Assembly (NCBI GenBank): GCA_963754135.1 | Contig: CAVWEY010000003.1 | Coordinates: forward strand, 558,001 to 622,000 | Length of the DNA stretch: 64,000 nt | Direction: 5' to 3' | From: JAJFUI01 sp963754135 | GTDB lineage: Bacteria > Planctomycetota > Planctomycetia > Pirellulales > Thermoguttaceae | Shown here: positions 26,714 through 35,734 of the stretch, one piece after another | Numbering within the stretch: position 1 is the first letter of the stretch | Layout of the letters: every line of letters starts with the position of its first letter | Notes under the pieces: model-generated | Database searches by the model: none | What the model was told of the DNA's origin: nothing | The model's input: the letters and a program-made list of their open reading frames with translations, nothing else | Program-made: the position numbers and the translations under genes

Positions 26714-26780
26714 TTAGGTCTTAGGTCTTGGGGCTTAGGTCTTGGATGAGGCCAAGACCTAAGCCCGAAGACCCAAGACC
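26714..26780. repeat. Inverted repeat 'TTAGGTCTTGGGGC' words
   Basis: Left arm 26714-26745, built of three tandem TTAGGTCTT words, pairs with right arm 26752-26780. It starts seven bases after the aldo/keto reductase stop. Confidence 0.75.
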
Positions 26781-26795
26781 CTGGAGTCCAACACC

Positions 26796-26987
26796 ATGAC
26801 ACAACCAACCACCGGCGACAAGATACCCGTAACCCTTCACCTTTCCGCGGACGTGGCCGCACGGCTGAAAATGGCCGCAGAGGCCCAGAAGCGCCCCGCC
26901 GCCGATTTGGCCGCCGAGCTACTCGACCGCCATCTGCCCCGTCCGCAGACCGGCGGGCCGAAAAGGGGGAGCATTCCGTATTCTTGA
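26796..26987 (+). CDS. Small ribbon-helix-helix-like protein
   Basis: 63 residues. A beta strand (KIPVTLHLSAD) is followed by two helices (VAARLKMAAEAQ, PAADLAAELLDRHL), the pattern of MetJ/Arc or CopG-type DNA-binding proteins. The basic tail (PRPQTGGPKRGSIPYS) is unstructured. It could be an orphan antitoxin or a small regulator. No toxin partner adjoins; the next gene is the alkyltransferase fusion 22 bases on. Confidence 0.6.
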   Translation: MTQPTTGDKIPVTLHLSADVAARLKMAAEAQKRPAADLAAELLDRHLPRPQTGGPKRGSIPYS

Positions 26988-27009
26988 CGTCGCGGATAGA
27001 TTGGGTTCC

Positions 27010-28078
27010 ATGAACGAACGGTTCCCAACGGTCCCCGATCTGCCAAACTGCCTGCGGCAACTCCTGGCCCAGGTGCCGGCGGGTCGGGTGACAACCTGCG
27101 GCGATCTAGCCGACGCACTGGGAAACCGGATCGCCGCCAAGTGGGTCGGGCATTGGACACTGCACCACGACCATGACGCCGCCTGTGCCTGCCATCGGAT
27201 TCTCCGGGCCGGCGGCGAACTGGGGGCGTATATCGCGGCGGGGCCCGCACGTAGGGTGGGACAAGCAAAGCGCAGTCCCACCAATGACCCGCGAGGCGTC
27301 GGTGGGACTGCGCTGCGCTTGTCCCACCCTACCGACTCCAAGCGGCGGCGGCTGAAGGCGGAAGGGGTCGCAGTCCGCCAGGGCGCCGTCGATCTCGACC
27401 GGTTCGGCTTCCGCGATTTCACCTCCGACCGCCCGCTGGAGCGGCTGCGGGAGATTCAAGAGGCAGTCCAACACCGGATTCTGCTGCGGCCGCGAAAGCG
27501 AATCCCGAAATTGGTCGGCGGGGTGGACGTGGCCTATCCGAGCCCCGACATGGGCATGGCCGCCTACGCCCTGGTCGAAGCCGCCACCGGCCGGCTCGTC
27601 TGGTCCGCCACGGTCCGCCGCGCCGTCGCCTTTCCGTACGTCAGCACGTACTTGAGCTTCCGCGAAATCCCCATTTACCTCGACTTGCTCGAACGAAGTC
27701 CGGGCGGCCGGGCGACTGAGCGAGGTCCTGCTGGTCGACGGCAGCGGCATTCTCCACCACCGCCACGCCGGCGTGGCCTCGCACCTGGGCGTGGCGGCCT
27801 CGCTGCCGACGGTCGGCGTCACGAAGAAGCTGCTCTGCGGCCGCGTGGACATCGAGGGAATGGCGCCGGGCGAGTCCCGGCCGGTGGTTCACGATGAGCA
27901 ACTCGTCGGCGTGGCTTTGCGGCCCACGGCCGGCAGCCGGCGGCCGATCTTCATTTCGCCCGGCCACCGGGTGGACGTGGCCTTCTCGGAGGAGTTGGTC
28001 CGCCGGCTCTTGACGGGCCGCCGCTTGCCCGAGCCGCTCTACTGGGCCGACCGGCTCAGCAAGAGCCGTGCCACGTAG
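27010..28078 (+). CDS. MGMT/ATL-like alkyltransferase fused to endonuclease V (frameshifted, repeat insert)
   Basis: N-terminal 80 residues are alkyltransferase-like (RVTTCGDLADALGN, then ACHRILRAGGELG, with the acceptor Cys kept although the usual PCHR reads ACHR). Residues ~83-113 are encoded by a long palindrome in frame. The C-terminal 230 residues are endonuclease V: VGGVDVAYPS with the catalytic Asp, YLSFREIPIYLDLL, then, after a one-base shift near 27697, LLVDGSGILHHRHAGVASHLG, TVGVTKKLL and FISPGHRVDV. EndoV nicks near deoxyinosine; alkyltransferases remove O6-alkylguanine. A similar fusion is known from the archaeon Ferroplasma. The start is ATG 27010. Confidence 0.85.
27251..27332. 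repeat. In-frame palindrome inside the alkyltransferase-endonuclease V gene
   Basis: Arms GTAGGGTGGGACAAGC... (27251-27282) and its complement (27301-27332) match over about 31 bases around an 18-base loop. The frame stays open and adds roughly 27 residues (RRVGQAKRSP...LRLSHPT). Confidence 0.88.
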
Positions 28079-28086
28079 TTTTCCGC

Positions 28087-28485
28087 CTACTCCACGGCCA
28101 CTTGGAGATAGGGCGCGTACGCCTTGTCCTTCTCTTGAATGTGCTCGCACCACCAGTCTTTCAGGAACCGCAGCAGGTCGCGTGCAGTGACCAGATTGAG
28201 GTTGTCACGGAGATCGACGGTGCGTTGCCGCAACTGCTCGTGGAGGAACTTGTGGGCCTGGAGGCCGGGGAAGCCGCACTCCAGCATCAGTTGTTCCTCG
28301 TGCTGGAAATGCGTGAGCGTGTAGCGGATCATCCGGTCCATGATCCCCTTCAGGTCGACGTCCGGCGACTTGGCGAGCACCGCCGTGTACAGTTCGTTGA
28401 TCAGTCCGATGATGACCTTGTGTTGGGCGTCCAGCGAGTCGTCGCCCACGCTGTAGTACGGCCTCCAGGCAATGTATTCGGCCAT
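28087..28485 (-). CDS. Bacteriohemerythrin
   Basis: 132 residues, four-helix bundle. Di-iron ligands are visible: His in DDSLDAQHKVI, His/Glu in THFQHEEQLM, two His in AHKFLHEQLR, and His/Asp in WWCEHIQEKDKAY. It binds O2 reversibly; proposed roles are oxygen sensing, storage or delivery. It is convergent with the alkyltransferase/EndoV gene with only eight bases between. Confidence 0.96.
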   Translation of the reverse strand: MAEYIAWRPYYSVGDDSLDAQHKVIIGLINELYTAVLAKSPDVDLKGIMDRMIRYTLTHFQHEEQLMLECGFPGLQAHKFLHEQLRQRTVDLRDNLNLVTARDLLRFLKDWWCEHIQEKDKAYAPYLQVAVE

Positions 28486-28682
28486 AGGTTGTCCCCCTAT
28501 TCTTCTACAAGGATAGCTCGTATCCGCGTCCGTGGCACTATCCCGATTCCGATTGTAGCGGTTCTAACGGCTATCCGGCCGCGTTTGCTTTCGGCATCGT
28601 TTCATGTTGCGAAAAATCCCCATGTTGCCAAGAAACGTGCTAGGTTTTCATAGTGGAATATAGTGGTCCCGAGGAATGGGCC

Positions 28683-31128
28683 ATGAGGCGTTCATGGACG
28701 ACCGGCTGGTGGGCGATTGCCGCCGCGGCACTCTTCATTGCGGCGGTGGGCGGCTGCGCCAGCGTCCAATACTCCGGCATCGATCCCAGCGGCGAGCACG
28801 TCTTTGCCCCGCCGCCGGCAACTTGCCCCAACACGAACGGCGAGCGCTACTTCGACGAGCCGATGGGCAAGCTCCCCTGGGACGACGTGGTTGTCCTGCT
28901 CGAGCCCGCTGAAAAAGTCGCCCCGATAGGGAGCGAGGTGGTCCTGAAAGCCGGCGTCGGCGGAGCGGACGGCTATCTGCGGACCAACCGCCGGCCTCGA
29001 GTGGTCGATCGCCGCCGGCAGCGTCGGCCATTTCGTGGCCGTCGAGCAAAACGGACTGGTGGATCTCCTGTTGGGCGACTTCACACGACCCGGAAAAGTG
29101 ACCGATACCTACGCCATCGGCGACACCGGGCGGAGCAACATCCGCTTGAACCGCGGCCGCTGCACGCCCGAGGACGACGTCCTGGTGCTCCGTGGCCAAG
29201 GCTGGATCACGCTCACGTCGCCGGTCGAGGGCACGAGCAACGTCACGGTGGTCGCCCCCGACGTTTACTATTGGGATGCCCGGCTCAAGTCGGCCAAGGT
29301 CCATTGGGTCGACGCCCAGTGGCAATTCCCGCCGCCGGCGATCAATCCGGCCGGCACCAGCCACGTCTTCACCACCACGGTGACGCGGCTCTGCAACCGC
29401 GGCCCATGTGAGGGCTGGCGGGTGCGGTACGAAATTGTCGATGGGCCGCCCGCCGGCTTCGCCCCCAGCGGCGCAACGGCCGTCGAGGTGCCGGTCGATT
29501 CCGCCGGGCACGCCAACGCCGAAATCTTCCAGAAGCAGCCGGCCCACGGCACCAACAAGGTCGGCATCCAAGTGATCCGGCCCGGCGAAGTCCCCGGGGC
29601 CGGCGGGCGGAAACTCGTCATCGCCACCGGCACAACCTCGAAGACCTGGACCGCCGCCGACCTGGCCATCCGCAAGACGGGCCCCGCCGTGGCCGGCGTC
29701 GGCGCCACGCTCAACTACCAGATCGAGGTGAGCAACCCCGGCGATCTGCCGGCCAAGGGCGTGGTGGTAACCGACCTGCCGCCCGACGGGCTGACTTACC
29801 TCGGCGGCAATCCGCCGCCCGCCGCGTCGCCCGGCAGGCAACTCCAATGGCCGCTGGGCGATCTGGGGGCCCGAGAGCGCCGCCTGATCGTACTGCAATT
29901 CCGGGCGGAGAGGCCCGGCAGCGTCACCAACTGCTGCGAGGCCGCGGCCGCCGGCGGATTACGGGCCAGCCATAGCGCCGCCACCACCATCGGAGTCTCT
30001 ACGCTGGACGTCCGCATCACCGGCCCCCAGCAGGCCGCCGTCGGCGACCAGGTCCGCTTCGATGTCACCGTCACCAACCGCGGTCAGGTCCCGGCAACCG
30101 CCTTGCGGATCAAGGACCGGCTCGATCCGGGCCTGGAGCACAAGGCGGCCAACGAGCGAGGCAACATCGAGCATAACTTGCAGCACGACCTGGCGCCGGG
30201 CGAGTCGTATGGGCTGAAGGTGCTCCTGCGCGTTACACGGCCGGGCCGGCTCTGCCAAACAGTCGAAGTGGCCGGGCCCGGCGTCGCCCCGGCCAGCGCC
30301 CAGGCGTGCCTGACGGCCGTCCCCGCCGCCGGCCCGCCGGGACCGGGCCCGTCGGGGCCGACCATCCCGCCCGGCCCCGCCGCCACGCCGCCGGTAGCGG
30401 TCAACGTGACCGGCCCCAAGCAGCAGGCTGTGGGCGAGCAGGCGCAATTTGCCATCGAGGTCGCCAACACCGGAAGCGTGCCCCTGCGCGGCTTGAAGCT
30501 GATCGACCGCTGGGACGCCGCGCTGACGCCCAGCTTCGCCACCGACGGTTTCAACGTCGAGCAGGACGGGCTGGCGTGGAGCCTCGACGAACTGCCCGCC
30601 GGCAAGTCCACTCGTCGGGACATCCACCTCAAGTGCATAGCGGCTACCGCGAGGGCCTGCAACCGCGCGACCGTGGTGTTGCCGGACGGCAGCCGCGTCG
30701 AGGGTGAGACGTGCCTGGAAATCCGGCCGGTCGAGAAACCCCCGCCGGCTCCGCCCCCCGGCCAGGGCCTGGCGATCACGGCCGTCGGACTGCGCAACCC
30801 CGTGGCGGCCGGCAACGAGTTGACTTACGAGATTCGGGTGAGCAACAACGGGGCGGCCCCCTTGCGGCAGATCGCCGTCACGGCCACCCTGCCCGAGGGC
30901 ATGGTCCCCAGCCCGCTGGGCACGACGGGCCCGCCGAACACGAGGCCCGAAACCGTCGGTCAAGTGGTCCGGTTCAATCCGGTGGCCGAGTTGCCGCCCG
31001 GCCAGTCGTTGGTGTATCGGGTGCGGGTGCGGGCGAACCAAGCCGGCCAATTCCGCTTCCGCGCCGAGGTGAGCGTGCCCGGCATGTCCCAGCCGCGGGT
31101 CACGGAGGCGGGCACGGAAGTGTTCTGA
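28683..31128 (+). CDS. Large lipoprotein with DUF11/CARDB-like repeat domains (frameshifted)
   Basis: About 815 residues. From ATG 28683 a lipobox (FIAAVGGC) gives a lipoprotein. The first 100 residues end in a frameshift near 28990; joined to the next frame the text reads on as LEWSIAAGSVGHFVAVEQNG. Ig-like segments follow, then at least four DUF11/CARDB-type beta-sandwich repeats, each with a strand like VGDQVRFDVTVTNRG or AGNELTYEIRVSNNG and a LPPGQS-type turn, split by a Pro/Gly-rich linker (PPGPGPSGPTIPPGP). Such proteins are anchored, probably outer-membrane or surface. It stands alone and ends four bases before an inverted repeat. Confidence 0.8.
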
Positions 31129-31131
31129 CAG

Positions 31132-31214
31132 AGTGGCTAGTGGCTGGTGGCTAGTGGTTAGTGAATCACGCCCAAGCCTATCGACCTTCACTAACCACTA
31201 ACCACTAGCCACTA
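31132..31214. repeat. Inverted repeat of 'TGGCTAGTGG' words
   Basis: Left arm 31132-31164 is a tandem of GTGGCTAGTGG/GTGGTTAGTG words; right arm 31188-31214 is its complement. It begins four bases after one stop and ends six bases before the next start. Confidence 0.75.
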
Positions 31215-31219
31215 TCGTC

Positions 31220-31582
31220 ATGCCCCGCTACGTCATCCTCCGCCACGAAACCCCGCAGGGCGTCCACTTCGATTTCATGCTCGAAGCGGGCGACATGCTC
31301 AAGACATGGTCCCTCGGTGAGCCGCCGCGGCCGGGCGTGGAAATCGAGTGCCAAGCCCTGCCGGATCATCGCCTCGCCTATCTCGACTACGAAGGCCCGG
31401 TCTCCGGCGGCCGAGGGAGCGTCACCCGCTGGGACCACGGCACCTACGTCCTGGAACGGCAGAGCGAAGCCGAGTGGGCAATCGAGCTTGCCGGCGAGCG
31501 GCTCGCGGGCAAAGCAACTCTCTGCCGCGACCCCGCTAATTCAACCCGGTGGCGAGTTCAAGTCAGCGAGACTGTACGGTGA
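31220..31582 (+). CDS. LigD 3'-phosphoesterase-domain-like protein
   Basis: 120 residues forming only the N-terminal phosphoesterase module of bacterial NHEJ ligase D: YVILRHETPQGVHFDFMLEAGDMLKTWSLGEPP matches the RHxxxxxHxDFRLE-type core with its metal-binding His and Asp, and VTRWDHGTYVLE and WAIELAGERLAGKATL follow. No ligase or polymerase domain and no Ku gene is present here. Stand-alone copies are common in planctomycetes; a 3'-end repair role is inferred. Its last 42 bases overlap the convergent gene. Confidence 0.82.
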   Translation: MPRYVILRHETPQGVHFDFMLEAGDMLKTWSLGEPPRPGVEIECQALPDHRLAYLDYEGPVSGGRGSVTRWDHGTYVLERQSEAEWAIELAGERLAGKATLCRDPANSTRWRVQVSETVR

Positions 31583-31765
31583 TTCTTCGTACTCCATCCC
31601 GCGAATGGCTGCGGCAAGCGAGAACTCTGCCCATGCCGCGTCTTCTTCTTGTGGTGTCTCTTGCCCTCGACGCGCTTTGATGAACTCGACAAAATCAAGC
31701 ACTTCCTGCTTTGCCGCCTCGGGCAAAGGCTCCAGACCCCGCAAGATCGCTTCGGCTGTTGTCAT
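31541..31765 (-). CDS. DUF2281/VapB-like antitoxin-type protein
   Basis: 74 residues from ATG 31765. AEAILRGLEPLPEAAKQEVLDFVEFIKAR is the DUF2281 helix pair, and the tail FSLAAAIRGMEYEESPYSLADL matches the C-terminal part seen in antitoxin members. A PIN or RelE toxin normally follows; here the 3' end runs into the LigD-like gene and no toxin is present, so it is an orphan or its partner was lost. Confidence 0.7.
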   Translation of the reverse strand: MTTAEAILRGLEPLPEAAKQEVLDFVEFIKARRGQETPQEEDAAWAEFSLAAAIRGMEYEESPYSLADLNSPPG

Positions 31766-31807
31766 GGATGGTTTTCCCGCCACGTTGAACAGGCGACCGC
31801 AACGACC

Positions 31808-32047
31808 TCACAATGCATACACCGGCACGACGACTTCCCGTTTAGCCGGACGGCGCCCGCGCACGCTCTCCTCGATCATCTTCAGCACGTTGGCGGCAAA
31901 GTAACGGCTGCCGCATTCCTTACACACGCCGGCGGGGACGTGTTCGATCAGCACGTATTTTCCCTTGACTTTCCGATGGAGGCTGACGTGCCTCTCGATG
32001 ATCGGTCCGCCGCAATGCTCGCACGTCTCGCCTTCCCAGAAGCCCAT
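31808..32047 (-). CDS. YgiT-type zinc finger protein
   Basis: 79 residues. Two CxxC pairs (TCEHCGG and VCKECGS) flank the strand segment RKVKGKYVLIEHVPAG, followed by a helix and basic tail. This is the N-terminal zinc-binding module of MqsA-like antitoxins. No MqsR or DUF4258 toxin is adjacent. The DUF2281 gene lies 42 bases downstream on the same strand; a pairing between two antitoxin-type proteins would be unusual. Confidence 0.82.
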   Translation of the reverse strand: MGFWEGETCEHCGGPIIERHVSLHRKVKGKYVLIEHVPAGVCKECGSRYFAANVLKMIEESVRGRRPAKREVVVPVYAL

Positions 32048-32088
32048 ACAGTCCAGTGTGCCGGCCCCCGCTGAATTGTCAAGCCTTC

Positions 32089-32770
32089 CTACGGCTTCCG
32101 CCGCTGCGTGCTGCCGGCCACGTAGATTTCCCCCTCGCGGAGTTCAATGGTTTCGATCCGCACGGTCCGGTCGGCATCTTCGTCGGCGGGCAGGGGGATC
32201 AGGGCCACGGGGTCGCCGCCCGTGCGCCGCCACTGCAACGGAACCTGCGCGGCGCGGGCCGCCTCCGAAATCTCGCCGAGCACCCGGCCCAGCGGCACCG
32301 GCAGGGCGCCCGCCCGGGCGCGGATGATCCGCAAGGCGATCACGTTCGGCTCCGCCAGGTAGGGCTGCACCGCCAGGCTCAGAACGCTGCTGATGGCCCC
32401 CTGCTCGAAGCGGCAGGCCACCGTGATCCCGCCGGGGTCGATCGCCACGCGCGGGTCCTTGCAGCGCCGGCGGCAAGGTGTTCGGATGGTTCTTCACGAG
32501 ATCGACCGCCAGCCAGCCATTGATTTCTGCGGCGGTGATTACGGCTTCCCAATGTCCCTCGCGCTGCCCGACGCTCTGGAGCGCGGCGGCCTGCCGCACC
32601 ATCCGGTCGCTCCCCTTGGCCAACTCGGCCGGATCGGCCTCGAGCGCCTTGCGGTAGAACGCCGGCTCGTGCCGCGCGGCCAGGTAGAGCCCCAGCAGCA
32701 AAAGGACGAGCAGGGCCGCCAACGCGCCGATAATCAGCCAAACCAGTCGCAGCCTGCGGGACACGACCAT
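32089..32770 (-). CDS. Membrane-anchored protein of unknown function (frameshifted)
   Basis: A single N-terminal transmembrane helix (LVWLIIGALAALLVLLLLGL), then about 200 residues outside the membrane. The frame breaks near 32462: the first part ends at NHPNTLPPALQ and the other frame resumes with AIDPGGITVACRFEQGAISSVLSLAVQPY. The pattern (FYRKALEADPAE..., AEINGWLAVDLVKNHPNTLP, then beta-rich segments) is one I have met in planctomycete proteins but cannot name. Its ATG overlaps the PIN toxin stop as TAATG, so it is coupled to the toxin-antitoxin operon. Confidence 0.65.
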
Positions 32771-33192
32771 TAAGCTCCTTGGGGCGGAGCCGATTTCTGG
32801 TGGAGGTATTCGATTGGCGTTTGAATCAACACGCCACAGACCCGTTTGCCGAAGAACTTTCCGAAGTGACGTCGATCGCCGGTCAGCAGGTGGGTTGCCC
32901 GGGCGGCGATTGCCGCGGTCAAGACCGGCCGGTCCTTCTCGGGCAAGCTGGCCCGCACGAGCGCGTTGTGCGGAAAGGGCGCGGCACCACCGGGAACGGT
33001 CTGCACCACGGCCACCAACTGCTTGAGCCGTTTCAATCGCTCAACGCCGACCAGGTTCCGCGTCGCCTCCTGCACCACGTACTCGGAGGTGAGGAGGCGG
33101 ACTCCTTTCCGTCGCCACAACTCAAGGAAGACGTTCCCAGGGGAGTATGCCGCCGAAAACAGCACGTTAGCATCCAGGAAAACACGGTCCAA
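32770..33192 (-). CDS. PIN-domain ribonuclease toxin (VapC-like)
   Basis: 140 residues. Acidic residues of the PIN fold: Asp in VFLDANVLFSAAY, Glu in SEYVVQEATRNL, Asp in PEKDRPVLTAAIAARATHLLTGDRRHF. These proteins cleave RNA and are held inactive by a partner. It begins with TTG at 33190-33192, three bases after the AbrB-type antitoxin stop, the normal order for such pairs. Confidence 0.9.
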   Translation of the reverse strand: MDRVFLDANVLFSAAYSPGNVFLELWRRKGVRLLTSEYVVQEATRNLVGVERLKRLKQLVAVVQTVPGGAAPFPHNALVRASLPEKDRPVLTAAIAARATHLLTGDRRHFGKFFGKRVCGVLIQTPIEYLHQKSAPPQGA

Positions 33193-33195
33193 GGG

Positions 33196-33486
33196 TCATA
33201 CTCCCGCTGGCTTGTCGTGCGGAATCTTGTCTGGGTCAAGTCCCATCCGCCGGACTTCTTTCACCGCCCAACGGTAGTCGGCCTTAGTCACGGCGTTATT
33301 CAAGAAGAATTCCGCTTTCCGTTCGGGCGTGTAGATCTCGACCGGCACGGCAACCGCTGGCCGAAGGGAAAATCCGTCCTCCTGCTCTTCGATAACCACA
33401 TGTGACCCCTCTTCCAGGGCAAAACGTTTCCGTAGTTTAGCGGGGATCACTAGCGTCCCCCGCTTGCCGATCTTGGTGATTTCCAT
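33196..33486 (-). CDS. AbrB/MazE-type antitoxin
   Basis: 96 residues from ATG 33486. The swapped-hairpin DNA-binding domain is TKIGKRGTLVIPAKLRKRFALEEGSHV, and the C-terminal part (EIYTPERKAEFFLNNAV...) would wrap the PIN toxin. Such antitoxins autoregulate their operon; an AT-rich stretch with near-palindromic AATATCTGATATTC at 33521-33534 lies upstream and is a plausible operator. Confidence 0.9.
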   Translation of the reverse strand: MEITKIGKRGTLVIPAKLRKRFALEEGSHVVIEEQEDGFSLRPAVAVPVEIYTPERKAEFFLNNAVTKADYRWAVKEVRRMGLDPDKIPHDKPAGV

Positions 33487-33545
33487 GGCCCGCCTCCCAA
33501 AGAGATGGCTGATTTGCCAGAATATCTGATATTCTGACTCTCTGA

Positions 33546-34862
33546 TTATTGTACCATGTCCCGGCCCGGAGGGCAAGGCGGGAATTGCAGCAAGGCGTAA
33601 TTCTTCTTGCCCGAACGCAGCACGATCATTGACTCGCTCGCCAGGTCGGCGGGCGTGAGCCGCTTTTCGATTCCTTCCGCACGCCGGTTGTTTACATACG
33701 CCCCACCCTGGCTGATGGTTCGCCGGGCTTCGCCTTTGCTCTTGGCGAGCCCCGACTCGACCAGGGCGTCGATCAGCGAGAGCCCTTCGCCCGAAAGCCG
33801 ATCCCGCGGCAGTTCCTTGCTCGGCACGTCGGCGAAGATGCCGGCCAGTTCGGCGTCGTCCAGTTCGCTGATCTCGGCGCCGAAGAAGATTTCGGTGGCG
33901 CGCTCGGCGATGCGGAGGCCGTCGGCGCCGTGAACCAGCCCGGTCAACTCGGCCCCCAGCCGCCGCTGGGCCACCCGCCGGCCCGGATCGGACTGATGCT
34001 CGGCCAAGAGCGGTTCGATTTCGTCCTGCCGCAGGTCGGTGAAGAACCGCAGGCAGCGGCCCACCTCCGTGTCCTCCAGGTTGATCCAGTATTGATAGAA
34101 GTGGTACGGGCTCGTCCGCTCGGCGGAGAGCCACAGCGCGCCCGACTCGGTCTTGCCCATCTTGCTGCCGTCGCTCTTGGTCAGCAGCGGGCAGGTGCAG
34201 CCGTAAAGCTGCACGCCGCGGAGCCGCCGGGCCAGGTCGATCCCGGCCGTGATGTTCCCCCACTGGTCGCTCCCGCCCACCTGCAACTCGCAACCGAACT
34301 CGTCATAGAGATGGACGAAATCGTAGGCCTGCAAGAGCATGTAGCTGAACTCGGTGTAGCTCAGGCCGGCGTCGCTCCGCTCCAACCGGCTGCGGACGGA
34401 GTCCTTGGTGAGCATCACGTTGACCGAGAGGTGCTTGCCTACGTCGCGGAGGAACTCCAGATAGCTGAACTTGCAGGTCCAGTCGTAGTTGTTCACCAGC
34501 ACGGCAGAGTTCGGGCCGCAATCGAAATCGAGGAACCGCCGCAACTGCGGCTCCATGCCGGCGATGTTGGCCCGGAGCGCGTCCAACGAGAGCAGGTTGC
34601 GTTCCTCGTTCTTGCCGCTGGGGTCGCCGATCATGCCGGTGGCCCCGCCCACCACGGCGATCGGCCGGTGCCCGGCCTGCTGGAACCGCCGCAGGACCAT
34701 CAGGGCCATAAGGTGGCCCACGTGCAGGCTGTCGGCCGTGGGGTCGAAGCCGGCGTAGAGCGTCCGCGGCCGCTCCAGCAGCAGCCGCGGCAGGTTGACG
34801 TCGTCAGTGGTCTGGCCGATCAGGCCCCGCCAGGAGAGCTCGGAAATTACGTCGTGCGTCAT
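33546..34862 (-). CDS. tyrS: Tyrosyl-tRNA synthetase
   Basis: 438 residues from ATG 34862. Class I signatures: HVGH (DPTADSLHVGHLMALMVL) and SDGSKMGKTESG as the KMSKS loop. Tyr binding: TEFSYMLLQAYDF, QVGGSDQWGN. The C-terminal S4 RNA-binding domain is GLAKSKGEARRTISQGGAYVNNRR. It charges tRNA-Tyr and acts as a homodimer in the cytoplasm. It follows ispD by ten bases on the same strand. Confidence 0.97.
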   Translation of the reverse strand: MTHDVISELSWRGLIGQTTDDVNLPRLLLERPRTLYAGFDPTADSLHVGHLMALMVLRRFQQAGHRPIAVVGGATGMIGDPSGKNEERNLLSLDALRANIAGMEPQLRRFLDFDCGPNSAVLVNNYDWTCKFSYLEFLRDVGKHLSVNVMLTKDSVRSRLERSDAGLSYTEFSYMLLQAYDFVHLYDEFGCELQVGGSDQWGNITAGIDLARRLRGVQLYGCTCPLLTKSDGSKMGKTESGALWLSAERTSPYHFYQYWINLEDTEVGRCLRFFTDLRQDEIEPLLAEHQSDPGRRVAQRRLGAELTGLVHGADGLRIAERATEIFFGAEISELDDAELAGIFADVPSKELPRDRLSGEGLSLIDALVESGLAKSKGEARRTISQGGAYVNNRRAEGIEKRLTPADLASESMIVLRSGKKNYALLQFPPCPPGRDMVQ

Positions 34863-34872
34863 GTTGGCGGTT

Positions 34873-35613
34873 CTATCTCCACTTGTCGTCATCCGCGAAC
34901 GGGTTCATCGCGCCGCCGAGCTTCGGCTTGGGCAGGGCCCGGAGCGCGTGCTCGGCCAGCCGCTGGTCCTCCTTGGTGGTGATCTTCATGTTGATCGGCG
35001 AGCCGGGGACGACGGTTACCGGATGGCCGATCCGCTCGACCAGTTGGGCGTCGTCCGTGGCGTTCAATCCGCCGCGCTTCGCATAGGCGTCCAGCAATAG
35101 TTGACGCCGGAAGACCTGGGGCGTCTGGGCCTCCCACAGCCCCTCGCGCGAGACGGTTTCCACGATCCGCCGGTCCGTTGCGACCCGCTTGAGCGTGCCG
35201 GCCACGGGAATGGCGAAAATGGCGGCCCCGCTCTTCTCCGCGGCTGCGAAAATCTCGTCGATCCACGGGTCGCAAATGCACGGCCGGGCGGCGTCGTGGA
35301 CGCAAACGAAATCCACCTCCGGCTTGACCCGCGCCAGGGCCTTCTCGACCGAATCCGCCCGCTCGAGCCCGCCGTCGATCACGTCGATGCCCAGGATGGC
35401 GACGTTGGCCGAGAACTTCAAAGTGAAATCGCCCCGGTCCTCGGGCGAGATCACCAGGATCGTTTGCACCACGTCGCTGCGGCCGAGGAACCGTTCGGCC
35501 AAGTGCAGCCAGAGCGGCTTGTTCACAAGCGGCACAAACGCCTTCTTGTAGCCCCGGTCGTGGAACCGGCTGCCGCGGCCGGCAGCGGGCAGAATCACGG
35601 CGAATTTAGCCAT
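34873..35613 (-). CDS. ispD: 2-C-methyl-D-erythritol 4-phosphate cytidylyltransferase
   Basis: 246 residues from ATG 35613 (MAKFAVILPAAGRGSRF). The nucleotidyltransferase loop is PAAGRGSRF, and the MEP-site motifs FVCVHDAARPCI and VSREGLWEAQTPQVFRRQLL are clear. It makes CDP-ME in the non-mevalonate isoprenoid pathway. The C-terminus carries a short tail (ALPKPKLGGAMNPFADDDKWR) beyond the usual end. It is in an operon with tyrS. Confidence 0.95.
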   Translation of the reverse strand: MAKFAVILPAAGRGSRFHDRGYKKAFVPLVNKPLWLHLAERFLGRSDVVQTILVISPEDRGDFTLKFSANVAILGIDVIDGGLERADSVEKALARVKPEVDFVCVHDAARPCICDPWIDEIFAAAEKSGAAIFAIPVAGTLKRVATDRRIVETVSREGLWEAQTPQVFRRQLLLDAYAKRGGLNATDDAQLVERIGHPVTVVPGSPINMKITTKEDQRLAEHALRALPKPKLGGAMNPFADDDKWR

Positions 35614-35691
35614 GCGGGCGTCTCCATCAGTATGGCCTCCCATTGTCCGCTTTCGCGGCGGGGCGTCAAGCGGAATCAGCAATTCGCCGTC

Positions 35692-35717
35692 GGGTGGCAC
35701 ACCCTGAAAGGGCGTGG
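35692..35717. repeat. Left arm of a palindrome split by IS1380
   Basis: GGGTGGCACACCCTGAAAGG... is the left arm of the same word family as 2063-2143 and 38588-38668. Its partner lies at 37499-37524, on the far side of the insertion sequence. Confidence 0.8.
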
Positions 35718-35734
35718 CGAGCGGCCACGTCTAG

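Noticed and set aside
23890..26724. A single 944-codon open frame covering fucI and the aldo/keto reductase region
   Set aside because: After about 25674 the frame encodes Arg/Pro-rich text, while another frame holds the fucI C-terminus and a clean aldo/keto reductase. The long frame is an artefact of one missing base.
31808..32047. YgiT zinc finger plus DUF2281 as one toxin-antitoxin pair
   Set aside because: Both resemble antitoxins; neither carries a ribonuclease fold, so a pair cannot be supported.
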